The notes under the pieces were generated by a model. It had not been told where the DNA came from. It did not search any database and saw only the letters and a list, made by a program, of their open reading frames with translations. From Spartobacteria bacterium UBA5019 (GTDB taxonomy: Bacteria; Verrucomicrobiota; Verrucomicrobiia; Chthoniobacterales; Terrimicrobiaceae): a DNA stretch of 36,492 bases. Location of the stretch: positions 1-36,492 of the forward strand of contig DGXZ01000060.1 of the NCBI GenBank assembly GCA_002396485.1, given 5' to 3'. Positions within the stretch are counted from its first letter, which is position 1. The number at the start of each line of letters is the position of its first letter. Made by a program: the position numbers and the translations under genes. Of this stretch, positions 16,044-24,210 are shown piece after piece.

Positions 16044-18242
16044 TCAGAGGGCGTTGTCTTTCGAGTAGAGCGAAGGATTCAGCTGCGCGGCGGTTTCAGC
16101 GGCAGCCATGAGATGGGTGGCCGCATTTTGATATCGCGCGGCGCGTCCGAGGAGTCCCACTGTCGCCAGCGGATCCGCGTGCGAGGCCATGCTTTCCAGA
16201 CGAACGGCGAGAATCCAGTCATCAAACTCCGCAATGGCCAGCCGCAGTGGAGCGACATCCGCAGAACACGGACTGCCACTCGAAAAGGAGATTTCGATTT
16301 TTTCCAGAATACCGGAAAGACAGTCGCGGATTTTTTGTGTGAGTCCACTGGCATTCCCCGCCTCGCAAGGATCGGATTCCCAGATGCGGTTTGCGGTGAA
16401 GCGGTCCAAATGATCCAGGAGTGCGCGGAGGCTTGGGATCTCGGCCTCCGGGTAAACCGGGCGGGCCATATTGGAAAGGCGCAGGTGGATTTCGCCCGGC
16501 AGGAGACCCAATCGGAGCAAACCCTCTGGAGTCGGCCCGCCTGCCGCGAGGCTGGTGCGCTGGATGCGCAGCAACTCCAGAAAGCGCTCACGCATTTCGC
16601 GCTGCGGCAAAAGCGGCCAGAGCGTGCGTTGAAAGAGGGCGGCTATTACAGTACCGGTCGAAATGCCGAAGAAAACATCTGCGATGGATTGGAAGGAGAC
16701 CGGTTCCTGGGCGTTCAGTCCAAGAATGCCGATAAGACCCATCATGCATATATTCATCGCCGTGGTCACGCCGGGCGTTTTGTAGGCCACTTGGCCGTAA
16801 ACAAAGAGCCAGGTGAAAATCACGATATTCATCACGGCGTAGCTCGAAAGAAGCGGGGCGGCGAGAAGGAGTGCTAGACAAAGAAACAACAGGCAAGGAA
16901 TGGCTGCCACCACGACATGCCACGCGCGCAGATCGCCCCTCCCCTCGGGGCTGATCGGAAGCAGGCAGCAAAAGAGCCAGGCGCAAAGGACCATCGTCGC
17001 GCCCCCGGGAGGCTGCACCCAGTTCATGAGAACCAGCGCGGCAATCAGGGAAATGGCGGAGCGGATGCCATTCTTGATCCAAAACGAGGGAGGCATACCG
17101 GGCATGAGTTGTCGAAGGCCGGGAACCTTGTGGTTTTTCTTTGTCAGCGGCAGCCCCTCCAGCAAATCCCGGCAACGGACAAGTTCCTGGTGGATTTCCT
17201 CGAGGGAGAGACACTCGAGGCCGATACCGAGTATGTCCTCCAGTGCCATATCCTTCGACCGGGGATCGCGGCGCATTTTGAGGATCGCCTGCTTGAGCGC
17301 CTCCAAGGCGGCGGTGATTTCGTCCAAACCCTCCTGCTGCAACCCAGATGCTGCTGCGGGGCTCGCGAGGAGGGTGAGCTGGGATTCGATGGCTTGCTGA
17401 AGTTCGGAAATCCTGCCCCCAGCGTATTCGAGGAAAAGGGGATTCTTCCAGCGAAGGCCGGCCATCGGGCGGATGGCGTCGTGGATCCGCCTGACGGAGG
17501 CCAGAAGCTCGACATAGGTCTCCATCCTGGCGCGGAAATAGCTGCTCTCGCGTCCACCGAATCGCAGGAGTTGCCGGAGTTGGTTCAATCGCTCATCGCA
17601 GGCGATTTCATTGCCGGGAACGTCCGACCGGATGGATGAAAAATAATCGCGCAAGTCGCGAAAGACGTCCCGAAGGCCGATGAGGAATTCATCGGCTGCG
17701 TAGCGGGGCCAGAGCAAGCTCTGCACGAGGAGGACGGACATGATTCCGACAACGACCTCCTGGATTCTCCAGATCATGAAGATCCAGGAATTTTCGGGCT
17801 CGGCAATTCCGTTGCTGCACACCACAACCGCTGTCATGGCACACAGGAGAAACGCATACGGGCAGCGGGCTTGACCGAACATCGCCGTGGCAAAGGCGAC
17901 CAGTAGTCCCAGCAGGCTGAAATAAATGAGCGGATCCTGCTCAAAGGCGGCCGTGAGGAGGTAGCCTGCGACACCGCCTATGACTGTCCCGATGATGCGG
18001 AGGATCGATTTTTCCTCAACCGCGCCGATGTATTGCGCGACCATGAGCACAAAGACTGTGAAGAGCGCCCAGGTGGGTTCGTGGTTTTTATTCAAGAGGG
18101 CGACAAAAACCGCAAGCATCCCAGCAATGCCAAACTTCACGCTGAAGCGGAACGAGCCATCGCACGGCAATGCCACAAGCCAGCTCCAAAACGAGCCGGT
18201 TGCGGAGGTCGGCTTCAAGACAGGTTCGGCTGTGGCGTTCAT
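16044..18242 (-). CDS. FUSC-family inner-membrane protein (YccC/AaeB-like transporter)
   Basis: A 732-residue protein with the duplicated FUSC layout: an N-terminal block of about six membrane segments (residues 30-180, including SVKFGIAGMLAVFVALL and RIIGTVIGGVAGYLL), a long soluble helical part (about 185-390) and a second membrane block (about 405-550, including NGIRSAISLIAALVLMNWV), then a cytoplasmic tail. The family includes efflux pumps for aromatic acids and fusaric acid and putative proteins of unknown substrate. No membrane-fusion protein or outer-membrane partner is nearby, so the substrate cannot be named. It diverges from proS, with 90 bases between the starts. Confidence 0.87.
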   Translation of the reverse strand: MNATAEPVLKPTSATGSFWSWLVALPCDGSFRFSVKFGIAGMLAVFVALLNKNHEPTWALFTVFVLMVAQYIGAVEEKSILRIIGTVIGGVAGYLLTAAFEQDPLIYFSLLGLLVAFATAMFGQARCPYAFLLCAMTAVVVCSNGIAEPENSWIFMIWRIQEVVVGIMSVLLVQSLLWPRYAADEFLIGLRDVFRDLRDYFSSIRSDVPGNEIACDERLNQLRQLLRFGGRESSYFRARMETYVELLASVRRIHDAIRPMAGLRWKNPLFLEYAGGRISELQQAIESQLTLLASPAAASGLQQEGLDEITAALEALKQAILKMRRDPRSKDMALEDILGIGLECLSLEEIHQELVRCRDLLEGLPLTKKNHKVPGLRQLMPGMPPSFWIKNGIRSAISLIAALVLMNWVQPPGGATMVLCAWLFCCLLPISPEGRGDLRAWHVVVAAIPCLLFLCLALLLAAPLLSSYAVMNIVIFTWLFVYGQVAYKTPGVTTAMNICMMGLIGILGLNAQEPVSFQSIADVFFGISTGTVIAALFQRTLWPLLPQREMRERFLELLRIQRTSLAAGGPTPEGLLRLGLLPGEIHLRLSNMARPVYPEAEIPSLRALLDHLDRFTANRIWESDPCEAGNASGLTQKIRDCLSGILEKIEISFSSGSPCSADVAPLRLAIAEFDDWILAVRLESMASHADPLATVGLLGRAARYQNAATHLMAAAETAAQLNPSLYSKDNAL

Positions 18243-18254
18243 CGAAGGCCCACG

Positions 18255-18282
18255 AGTTTATCCATGCCGCGCAGGCCGACAA
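18255..18282 (-). promoter_or_regulatory. Promoter candidate for the FUSC gene
   Basis: On the minus strand TTGTCG (18277-18282) and TAAACT (18255-18260) are separated by 16 bases; each matches four or more consensus positions. The leader to ATG 18242 would be only about six bases. Confidence 0.3.
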
Positions 18283-18332
18283 CGAAAGAAAGAACTTTAC
18301 CCGCCACGCGCTCCCGCAATGATTTCCAGCTC

Positions 18333-19853
18333 ATGAGCGAGAAACAACAGACAGCCATCTCTCCGAGGCGGGAAGAGGATTTTCCAGAATGGTATCAACA
18401 GGTCATCCGCGCGGCGGATCTGGCCGAAAACTCGGAGGTGAGGGGCTGCATGGTCATCAAGCCCTGGGGCTACGCCCTCTGGGAGCGCATGCAGGCTGTG
18501 CTGGACGGGATGTTCAAAGCAACCGGACACAAGAACGCGTATTTTCCGCTCTTCATCCCGCTCAGCTATCTTGAGAAGGAAGCCGCCCATGTGGAGGGCT
18601 TCGCCAAGGAGTGCGCGGTCGTAACGCATCACCGGCTTGAACTCCGCGATGGCAAACTCGTGCCCGCCGGCGAGCTCAGCGAGCCGCTGGTCGTGCGCCC
18701 GACTTCCGAGACCATCATCGGCGCCGCCTACGCCCGCTGGGTAAAATCTTGGCGCGACCTCCCGATCCTTCTCAACCAGTGGGCCAATGTCGTCCGCTGG
18801 GAAATGCGGCCCCGCCTCTTTCTCCGCACCGCCGAGTTTCTCTGGCAGGAGGGTCACACGGCCCACGAAACGCGCGCCGAGGCGGAGGAGGAAACGATGA
18901 AAATGCTCCGCGTTTACGAGACCTTCGCGCGCGACTTTCTCGCCGTGCCTGTTCTCTGCGGCGAGAAGAGCGAAGGCGAGCGCTTCCCAGGTGCCGAGCG
19001 CACCTATTGTATCGAGGCCATGGTGCAAGACCGTAAGGCCATCCAGGCTGGAACCTCGCACTTCCTTGGTCAGAATTTCTCCAAAGCAGCCGGCATTCAG
19101 TTCCAATCCCGCGAGGGTCAACTCGAGCACGCCTGGACGACCAGTTGGGGCGTGAGCACGAGGCTCATCGGAACTCTCATCATGATGCACTCGGACGACG
19201 ATGGGCTTGTCGTCCCGCCGCGCATCGCCGCCACGCATGTCGTGATTGTGCCGATCACGCCGAAGGATGACAGCAAAGCCGCGATCCTCGAAGCCGCTGA
19301 AAATCTCGCTTCCAGCCTGCGTTCGGTGGCTTTCCACGGGGCCCCGCTCGGAGTGGAGGTCGATTCCCGCGACCTCGGTGGCGGTGTCAAAAACTGGGAG
19401 TGGATCAAAAAAGGCGTGCCAATCCGCATCGAGATCGGTCCGCGCGACCTCGCGCAGGGAACCGCCGCCGTCGCCCGCCGCGACAAGGGTCCGAAGGAAA
19501 AGGAATTTGTCCCGCTCGCGGAGATCCCTCAGCGCGCCACGGCAATGCTTGAGGAAATCCAGGCCACGCTCCTGCAGCGCGCTACCCAATTCCGCGATGC
19601 CAACATGGTGAAGATCGATACGAAGGAGGACTTCTACAAATTCTTCACACCGCAAAATGCCGCGAAACCTGAAATCCATGGCGGCTTTGCCCTGACGCAC
19701 TGGAACGGCAGCACCAAGATCGAGGAACAAATCAAAACCGATCTCAAAGTGACTATCCGCTGCATTCCCTTCGATGAATCGCTGGAGCCGGGCACTTGCC
19801 CATTCAGCGGGGAACCCAGCCGCCAGCGCGTGGTCTGGGCGAAATCTTATTGA
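18333..19853 (+). CDS. proS: Prolyl-tRNA synthetase, archaeal/eukaryotic-type (ProS type 3)
   Basis: A 506-residue class II aminoacyl-tRNA synthetase that charges tRNA-Pro. The start ATG 18333 gives MSEKQQTAISPRREEDFPEWY, as in the short type. Class II motif 2 is seen in RWEMRPRLFLRTAEFLWQEG, preceded by VVRPTSETIIG, and motif 3 near GLVVPPRIA. It lacks the editing insertion of the bacterial long form between motifs 2 and 3 and ends in the archaeal-type C-terminal domain with the terminal Tyr (VVWAKSY). No Shine-Dalgarno is visible. It converges with the bactofilin genes, with only six bases between the stop codons. Confidence 0.95.
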   Translation: MSEKQQTAISPRREEDFPEWYQQVIRAADLAENSEVRGCMVIKPWGYALWERMQAVLDGMFKATGHKNAYFPLFIPLSYLEKEAAHVEGFAKECAVVTHHRLELRDGKLVPAGELSEPLVVRPTSETIIGAAYARWVKSWRDLPILLNQWANVVRWEMRPRLFLRTAEFLWQEGHTAHETRAEAEEETMKMLRVYETFARDFLAVPVLCGEKSEGERFPGAERTYCIEAMVQDRKAIQAGTSHFLGQNFSKAAGIQFQSREGQLEHAWTTSWGVSTRLIGTLIMMHSDDDGLVVPPRIAATHVVIVPITPKDDSKAAILEAAENLASSLRSVAFHGAPLGVEVDSRDLGGGVKNWEWIKKGVPIRIEIGPRDLAQGTAAVARRDKGPKEKEFVPLAEIPQRATAMLEEIQATLLQRATQFRDANMVKIDTKEDFYKFFTPQNAAKPEIHGGFALTHWNGSTKIEEQIKTDLKVTIRCIPFDESLEPGTCPFSGEPSRQRVVWAKSY

Positions 19854-19859
19854 GCAATC

Positions 19860-20630
19860 TCAGGCTTCGCCGGTGGAGGTGATCTCCTCTGGCGGAGCAG
19901 CTTCAAACGTTGGCTCTGGAGGAGGCACGGGAGGCTGGATGCGGCACTCGCCGACATGGATGCCGCCCTTTTCCACCACCAGCGCGCGCGAGGTTACCGG
20001 ACCTTCGAGGCAACCTCCGTTTAGGATTTGAATGATGCCGTTGCAGTGGATGGCGGCGCGCAGCGTGCCTTGAATTGTGATGCGGTCGGCCTCCAGCGGT
20101 TGGGAGCACTCGATGGTGGCTCTTTTTTCCACCAGGATGGAGTCCGCTGTGATCCGCCCGGTGGAGGGTTTTTGCATGTTCAGGCGAACCTCGCCTTCGC
20201 AGCGCAGATGTCCATTGAATGCGCCTTCGATGCGCGCCGAGCCGCAGATGATCCAGGGATTTGATAGCGAGCCCTTGGCTCCAATTTTCAGCAGTCCACG
20301 GGTGTCAACCGCCCGCGACGAGTGCGCGGTGATGTTCACCTCGATCAACTCGATCGGAGCGTAGCAACCGGGGCAGATCGTGCTCTGCGCTTTTTGGGAA
20401 ACCTGGTGGGTGCGCCCGCATTTCAGGCAATGAACCGGCTTGCCGGCTTCCAGTTTTTTTCCGATAAAGGAAGGAAGTTCCGTGACTCCAGACGAGCGCA
20501 CACCCTCAGCGGCGGCCAAATAGTGGGCCCCGCAGGAGCGGCAGTTTGTGGATATGAGGTGGGGAGGCTCAAGTTGCACGAAACCGCAGACCGGACACCG
20601 GAATGGTGACTTCGGCGGTGGGGTTGGCAT
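19860..20630 (-). CDS. Bactofilin-like polymer-forming protein with two N-terminal zinc ribbons
   Basis: A 256-residue fusion. The N-terminus has two CxxC...CxxC ribbons: Cys12/15/30/33 (CPVCG, CRSCG) and Cys68/71/86/89 (CLKCG, CPGC), each able to bind one zinc. Residues about 100-230 are a bactofilin-type right-handed beta-helix, seen in short repeating turns such as GSARIEGAFNGHLRCEGEVRL and IQGTLRAAIHCNGIIQILNG. The C-terminal 25 residues are proline-rich and acidic. Bactofilins polymerise without nucleotides and scaffold envelope proteins. It begins six bases after the shorter bactofilin gene in the same orientation, so the two are probably co-expressed and may co-assemble; the ribbons could bind a partner. 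Confidence 0.82.
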   Translation of the reverse strand: MPTPPPKSPFRCPVCGFVQLEPPHLISTNCRSCGAHYLAAAEGVRSSGVTELPSFIGKKLEAGKPVHCLKCGRTHQVSQKAQSTICPGCYAPIELIEVNITAHSSRAVDTRGLLKIGAKGSLSNPWIICGSARIEGAFNGHLRCEGEVRLNMQKPSTGRITADSILVEKRATIECSQPLEADRITIQGTLRAAIHCNGIIQILNGGCLEGPVTSRALVVEKGGIHVGECRIQPPVPPPEPTFEAAPPEEITSTGEA

Positions 20631-20636
20631 TTGGCC

Positions 20637-21050
20637 TTAGGCCGCGTCCTCTGTGATCGAGGGTTTGGGAGCGATGCCGCGGGATGCATTCTGCGAGGGG
20701 GTGACCTCGGAGTGGCCGATGAAGGTTGCGCCTTCTTCGATAATGATACGCATCGCCTTGAGGTCGCCGAGGAGTTCGGCGTTGGACTTCAATTCGCAGC
20801 GCTCTTGGACGGTCACATTGCCGTTCACGGTGCCGTGGATGATGACGGTCTTCGTGCGGACATCTCCTTTGATCACGGCGTTTTTGCCGAGGGTGAGAAC
20901 GCCTTCGGAGATGATTTCGCCGTCGAGCTTGCCGTCGAAAATCATTTCGCTGTCGAATTTCAAAGTTCCTGTCAGCTCAACATCACTGGTGAGGATGTTT
21001 TTGGATGTGGAGGGTTCCGAGACGAGAGAAGTGATATTGTTGAGGTTCAT
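20637..21050 (-). CDS. Bactofilin family protein
   Basis: A 137-residue protein with the canonical bactofilin core at residues about 18-115: ILTSDVELTGTLKFDSEMIFDG, then KLDGEIISEGVLTLGKNAVIKGDV and TVNGNVTVQERCEL, the periodic hydrophobic turns of a beta-helix (DUF583). The short polar N- and C-termini are usual for the family. Cytoplasmic polymer-forming scaffold for envelope or cell-shape functions. It is the first gene of a two-gene unit with the zinc-ribbon bactofilin and diverges from the aminotransferase. Confidence 0.92.
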   Translation of the reverse strand: MNLNNITSLVSEPSTSKNILTSDVELTGTLKFDSEMIFDGKLDGEIISEGVLTLGKNAVIKGDVRTKTVIIHGTVNGNVTVQERCELKSNAELLGDLKAMRIIIEEGATFIGHSEVTPSQNASRGIAPKPSITEDAA

Positions 21051-21060
21051 GTTGCGACTC

Positions 21061-21090
21061 AGGCTACACGCTTTTCCGCGCGTCGGTCAA
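21061..21090 (-). promoter_or_regulatory. Promoter candidate for the bactofilin pair
   Basis: On the minus strand TTGACC (21085-21090) is followed after 18 bases by TAGCCT (21061-21066). The -10 is weak by sigma70 consensus but resembles the TACCCT ahead of rpsU. The predicted leader to ATG 21050 is only about four bases. Confidence 0.35.
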
Positions 21091-21149
21091 TGCCATGAAC
21101 ATTCGAAAAGCAGGGCTGTTTTTTGAATGCGGGCGGCGAAAGTTGTTTA

Positions 21150-21177
21150 TTGACGCATGGCGCGGCGAACCGATACT
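21150..21177 (+). promoter_or_regulatory. Promoter candidate for the aminotransferase gene
   Basis: TTGACG (21150-21155), a 16-base spacer and GATACT (21172-21177) lie about 50 bases before ATG 21229. Matches are five and four of six positions. Confidence 0.4.
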
Positions 21178-21228
21178 TTGCCCCGCTTGCGCGACTGCGC
21201 GGCACAGAAAACAATACAATTCTTTTTC

Positions 21229-22392
21229 ATGGAAACAGCGACCAGACTTCAACAACTCACACCATCCCTCACTCTTGCCGTTGACAGCAAGGCCAAGGCC
21301 ATGAAAGCCGAAGGCATCGAAGTTTACGGCTTCGGCGCTGGAGAGCCTGACATGGACACTCCGGAACATATCAAGGCGGCCGCCATCAAGGCCCTCCAGG
21401 ATGGTCGCACCAAATACACTCCCAGCTCCGGCATTCCCGAACTGCGTCAGGCGATTTCTCAAAAATTTCTCAAAGACAACGGCCTTGATTACAAGTCGAG
21501 CCAAGTGGTTGTCAGCAGCGGGGCCAAGCACTCGTGTTTCAATGCCATTGCTGCGGTAGTAAATGAAGGCGACGAAGTGATCATTCCCGCTCCCTACTGG
21601 CTGAGCTATCCCGAGATGGTTCGCCTCGTCGGTGGCGAACCCGTTTTTGTCCAAACCACCCAGGAAAACAACTGGAAGATCACGCCCGAAGACTTCGAAA
21701 ACGCGATGTCGCCACGGACGAAGATGATCATCATCAACTCTCCAGGCAACCCGACTGGTTCGATCTACACCCGCGAGGAACTCAAAGCCCTCGCAGAAGT
21801 CGCCGCCGAAGAAGACATCTTCATCCTCTCCGACGAAATTTACGAAAAACTCACTTACGATGGTGCCGAGCACATCAGCATCGCCTCGATCTCTCCGGAA
21901 GCTTACGACCTCACGATCACCGTCAATGGTTTCAGCAAAGCCTATTCGATGACCGGATGGCGTCTCGGCTATCTGGCAGCACCGGAGCCAATCGCCCGCG
22001 CGATCGATTCCATGCAGAGTCACATGACATCAAACCCTTGCTCATTTGCTCAATACGGCGGTCTTGCTGCCCTCACAGGCGATCAGCAATGCGTGAGCGA
22101 TATGCGTGATGAATTCGACATCCGTCGCCAATACATGTTTGAGCGCCTCACACAGATTTCCGGCATCTCAGCCGTCCGTCCGCAGGGTGCGTTCTATGTT
22201 TTGGCAAACATCAGCGCGCTCGGCCTGAAATCCCAAAACTTTGCCGATCGCCTTCTGACAAAAGCCAATGTGGCGATCGTTCCTGGAATCGCATTCGGTG
22301 ACGACCGCACGGTGCGTCTCAGCTACGCAACGAGCCTCGACGTCATCAAATCCGGACTCGACCGCATCGAAGAGTTCTGCAAAACACTCTAA
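21229..22392 (+). CDS. Pyridoxal-phosphate aminotransferase, class I/II (aspartate aminotransferase-like)
   Basis: A 387-residue fold type I aminotransferase of the subgroup I-gamma. The start ATG 21229 (METATRLQQLTPS) is chosen from family alignment; the frame is open for 24 more codons upstream. Diagnostic parts are GFGAGEPDMDTPEHIK near the N-terminus, the cofactor-contacting INSPGNPTG, the LSDEIYE aspartate, and the PLP lysine in NGFSKAYSMTGWRLGY. The arginine in VRLSYATS near the C-terminus would bind substrate carboxylate. Probably transfers amino groups between aspartate (or prephenate/alanine) and 2-oxoglutarate. Its transcript ends at the hairpin 22417-22452. Confidence 0.9.
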   Translation: METATRLQQLTPSLTLAVDSKAKAMKAEGIEVYGFGAGEPDMDTPEHIKAAAIKALQDGRTKYTPSSGIPELRQAISQKFLKDNGLDYKSSQVVVSSGAKHSCFNAIAAVVNEGDEVIIPAPYWLSYPEMVRLVGGEPVFVQTTQENNWKITPEDFENAMSPRTKMIIINSPGNPTGSIYTREELKALAEVAAEEDIFILSDEIYEKLTYDGAEHISIASISPEAYDLTITVNGFSKAYSMTGWRLGYLAAPEPIARAIDSMQSHMTSNPCSFAQYGGLAALTGDQQCVSDMRDEFDIRRQYMFERLTQISGISAVRPQGAFYVLANISALGLKSQNFADRLLTKANVAIVPGIAFGDDRTVRLSYATSLDVIKSGLDRIEEFCKTL

Positions 22393-22416
22393 AAAGAATT
22401 CTGGTCTTTAAAACTT

Positions 22417-22452
22417 AAACAGGGCGCTACGATCTTCGGGCGCCCTGTTTTT
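22417..22452 (+). terminator. Rho-independent terminator of the aminotransferase gene, overlapping the rarA 3' end
   Basis: AAACAGGGCGC (22417-22427) pairs perfectly with GCGCCCTGTTT (22440-22450) around a 12-base loop and is followed by Ts (to 22452). It lies 25 bases after the aminotransferase stop. The right arm and loop also encode the last residues and stop codon of rarA on the minus strand. Confidence 0.8.
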
Positions 22453-23770
22453 GTTGGGACTCGAAAAGGGCGCGCCAATGGTCCAAGCGCTCCTTGATGC
22501 GTTTTTCCAGTCCGTTTTCCGTGGGAGTGTAAAACCTCCTTCCCTCGGGCAGGTAGGATTGGGGCACATAAGATCCCTCAAAATCGTGACTGTAGAGGTA
22601 ACCCTTCCCGTGGCCCAGACGCTCTGATCCTTTGTAATGCCCATCGCGCAAATGTTCGGGCACAGCCAGCGTCCTCCCTTCCCGCACTTCGGCAGAAGCT
22701 TTGCCGATCGCCACTGTTGCACTGTTGCTTTTCGGTGCAGTGGCCAGATAGAGCGTCGCGTGGGCAAGCAGCAGATTCGCCTCGGGGAGCCCAATGAATT
22801 CGACCGCCTGTGCTGCCGCCTGCGCAACCAAAAGCGCGTTGGAATCCGCCAATCCGATGTCCTCGCTGGCACAAATAACGAGTCGCCGAGTAATGAACCT
22901 CACTTCCTCACCAGCGTGCAGCATTTTCGCCAGCCAATAGATAGCGGCATCCGGATCGCTTCCCCGGATGCTTTTGATGAAGGCGCTGATCGTGTCGTAA
23001 TGGTCATCCCCCGTGCCGTCATAGACGACGGCTTTTTTCTGAATGCTTTCCTGTGCCGCGCCGAGATCGATATGGACGGATTCATCCGTCGAGGGCGGTG
23101 TTGTGAGGGCGGCGATCTCAAGAGCGTTCAAGCATTTTCTGGCATCTCCGTTACTCAGCCTCGCAAGAAACGCAGCGGCATCCGGGTCAATGCGCACGCA
23201 CATCCTGCCCAAGCCGCGCCCGGCGTCGCCAAGCGCACGCTCCATCAAAACCAGTAGATCGCTCTCAGCCAACGGGCGAAGTTCAAAAATCTGCGAGCGG
23301 GAAATCAACGCGCTATTAATGCTGAAAAAAGGGTTCTGCGTCGTCGCACCGATGAGGCGCACGACGCCATTCTCGACTTCGGGCAGCAACACATCCTGCT
23401 GCGCCTTGTTGAAACGGTGGATCTCGTCCACAAAGAGAATCGTCCGCTCGCCATGACCCCGCCGCGAACCTGCAGTAGCAACAACACGGCGGATATCCGC
23501 GACATTGCTCTCCACGCCACTCAGACGCTCGAAGCGCGATGCCGTCGCGCCTGCGATGACCTGCGCCAGCGTTGTTTTACCTGTTCCAGGTGGCCCAAAA
23601 AGGATCAGCGAGGAAATGCGGTCCGCCTCGATCGCGCGCCGCAGAAGTTTCCCCGGCGCGAGAAGATGCTGCTGACCACAGTACTCGTCCAGCGTGCGCG
23701 GGCGCATTCGCGTAGCCAGCGGCGCGTCAGTTGGCACTTCGAGTGATTCCTGGAAAAAAAAGTCGTCCAC
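22427..23770 (-). CDS. rarA: Replication-associated recombination protein A (RarA/MgsA, AAA+ ATPase)
   Basis: A 447-residue AAA+ ATPase related to clamp loaders that acts at stalled replication forks. The start is set at GTG 23768-23770 (VDDFFFQESLEV), which fits the family N-terminus; the frame can be extended with a TTG at 23807-23809. Seen in order: LATRMRPRTLDEYCGQQHLL, Walker A FGPPGTGKTT, Walker B ILFVDEIHRFNKAQQD, sensor 1 IGATTQNPFF, and the RarA C-terminal tetramerisation part with ASEDIGLADSNAL and YLYSHDFEGSYVPQSYLP. Its C-terminal residues GARRS and stop lie within the terminator of the convergent aminotransferase gene. Confidence 0.94.
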   Translation of the reverse strand: MDDFFFQESLEVPTDAPLATRMRPRTLDEYCGQQHLLAPGKLLRRAIEADRISSLILFGPPGTGKTTLAQVIAGATASRFERLSGVESNVADIRRVVATAGSRRGHGERTILFVDEIHRFNKAQQDVLLPEVENGVVRLIGATTQNPFFSINSALISRSQIFELRPLAESDLLVLMERALGDAGRGLGRMCVRIDPDAAAFLARLSNGDARKCLNALEIAALTTPPSTDESVHIDLGAAQESIQKKAVVYDGTGDDHYDTISAFIKSIRGSDPDAAIYWLAKMLHAGEEVRFITRRLVICASEDIGLADSNALLVAQAAAQAVEFIGLPEANLLLAHATLYLATAPKSNSATVAIGKASAEVREGRTLAVPEHLRDGHYKGSERLGHGKGYLYSHDFEGSYVPQSYLPEGRRFYTPTENGLEKRIKERLDHWRALFESQQKQGARRS

Positions 23771-23928
23771 GATGCGAAGCAGATTCCTGCAATCCACCCA
23801 CCTCTCCAATGAAAAATCCGCGCCTCTTCAAAAACATTGAACACAACATCTGCTGTAAAAATCAGAACCATTCCTTCGATAAGATTTGACAATCCCCACT
23901 TTTCATCGCCAATTAGTACCCGACACCA

Positions 23929-24159
23929 ATGAATTCCCCTCACACAGAATCATCTGACCTAGTCACAAATTCAGTCCTCTACAAAGAATTCCTTGCTGAA
24001 CGAGATGAAATTCTGCGCCACAAATGGATCGAAAGCGAGAAGATCGGGCGAGACATCGGGTTTGAAAAAGCCCTGCTCGACTGGATTTTAAAATACCGCT
24101 CCAGCTGGCGGAGCAACCGAGCCAAATCACTCCGAGACAAAAACTCAGCTTCAGCATAA
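23929..24159 (+). CDS. Small conserved-looking protein of unknown function upstream of pyrR
   Basis: A 76-residue soluble protein starting at ATG 23929. It is highly charged, with a helical pattern and the segment ILRHKWIESEKIGRDIGFEK followed by ALLDWI, which looks like a conserved short motif (HKW.ESEK.G.DIGFE.A..DW) seen at the ends of some larger uncharacterised proteins; I cannot name a family with confidence. There is no signal peptide or membrane segment. It diverges from rarA and ends 51 bases before pyrR in the same direction, so it may share the pyr transcript. Confidence 0.6.
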   Translation: MNSPHTESSDLVTNSVLYKEFLAERDEILRHKWIESEKIGRDIGFEKALLDWILKYRSSWRSNRAKSLRDKNSASA

Positions 24160-24175
24160 CAAACCAACAGCCTGC

Positions 24176-24207
24176 CCTTTAAGGCGGTCCCGCGAGGCCG
24201 CGAAGGA
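24176..24207 (+). ncRNA. PyrR-binding RNA element overlapping the pyrR ribosome-binding site
   Basis: The leader has CCTTTAAGG, then GTCC (24187-24190), CGCGAGGCCGCGAA, and GGAC (24204-24207). This fits the PyrR-binding loop known from Bacillus and mycobacteria (UCC.G.GAGGC...AAGGA): a GUCC/GGAC lower stem and a GCG/CGC upper stem around the conserved AGGC. The AAGGA (24202-24206 region) is also the Shine-Dalgarno sequence of pyrR, whose ATG begins at 24211. PyrR bound to UMP would therefore hide the ribosome-binding site. Confidence 0.72.
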
Positions 24208-24210
24208 CAA

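Noticed and set aside
18297..19730. A 477-codon open frame antisense to proS
   Set aside because: Same reason: the plus strand encodes a full synthetase, and the antisense product has no family features.
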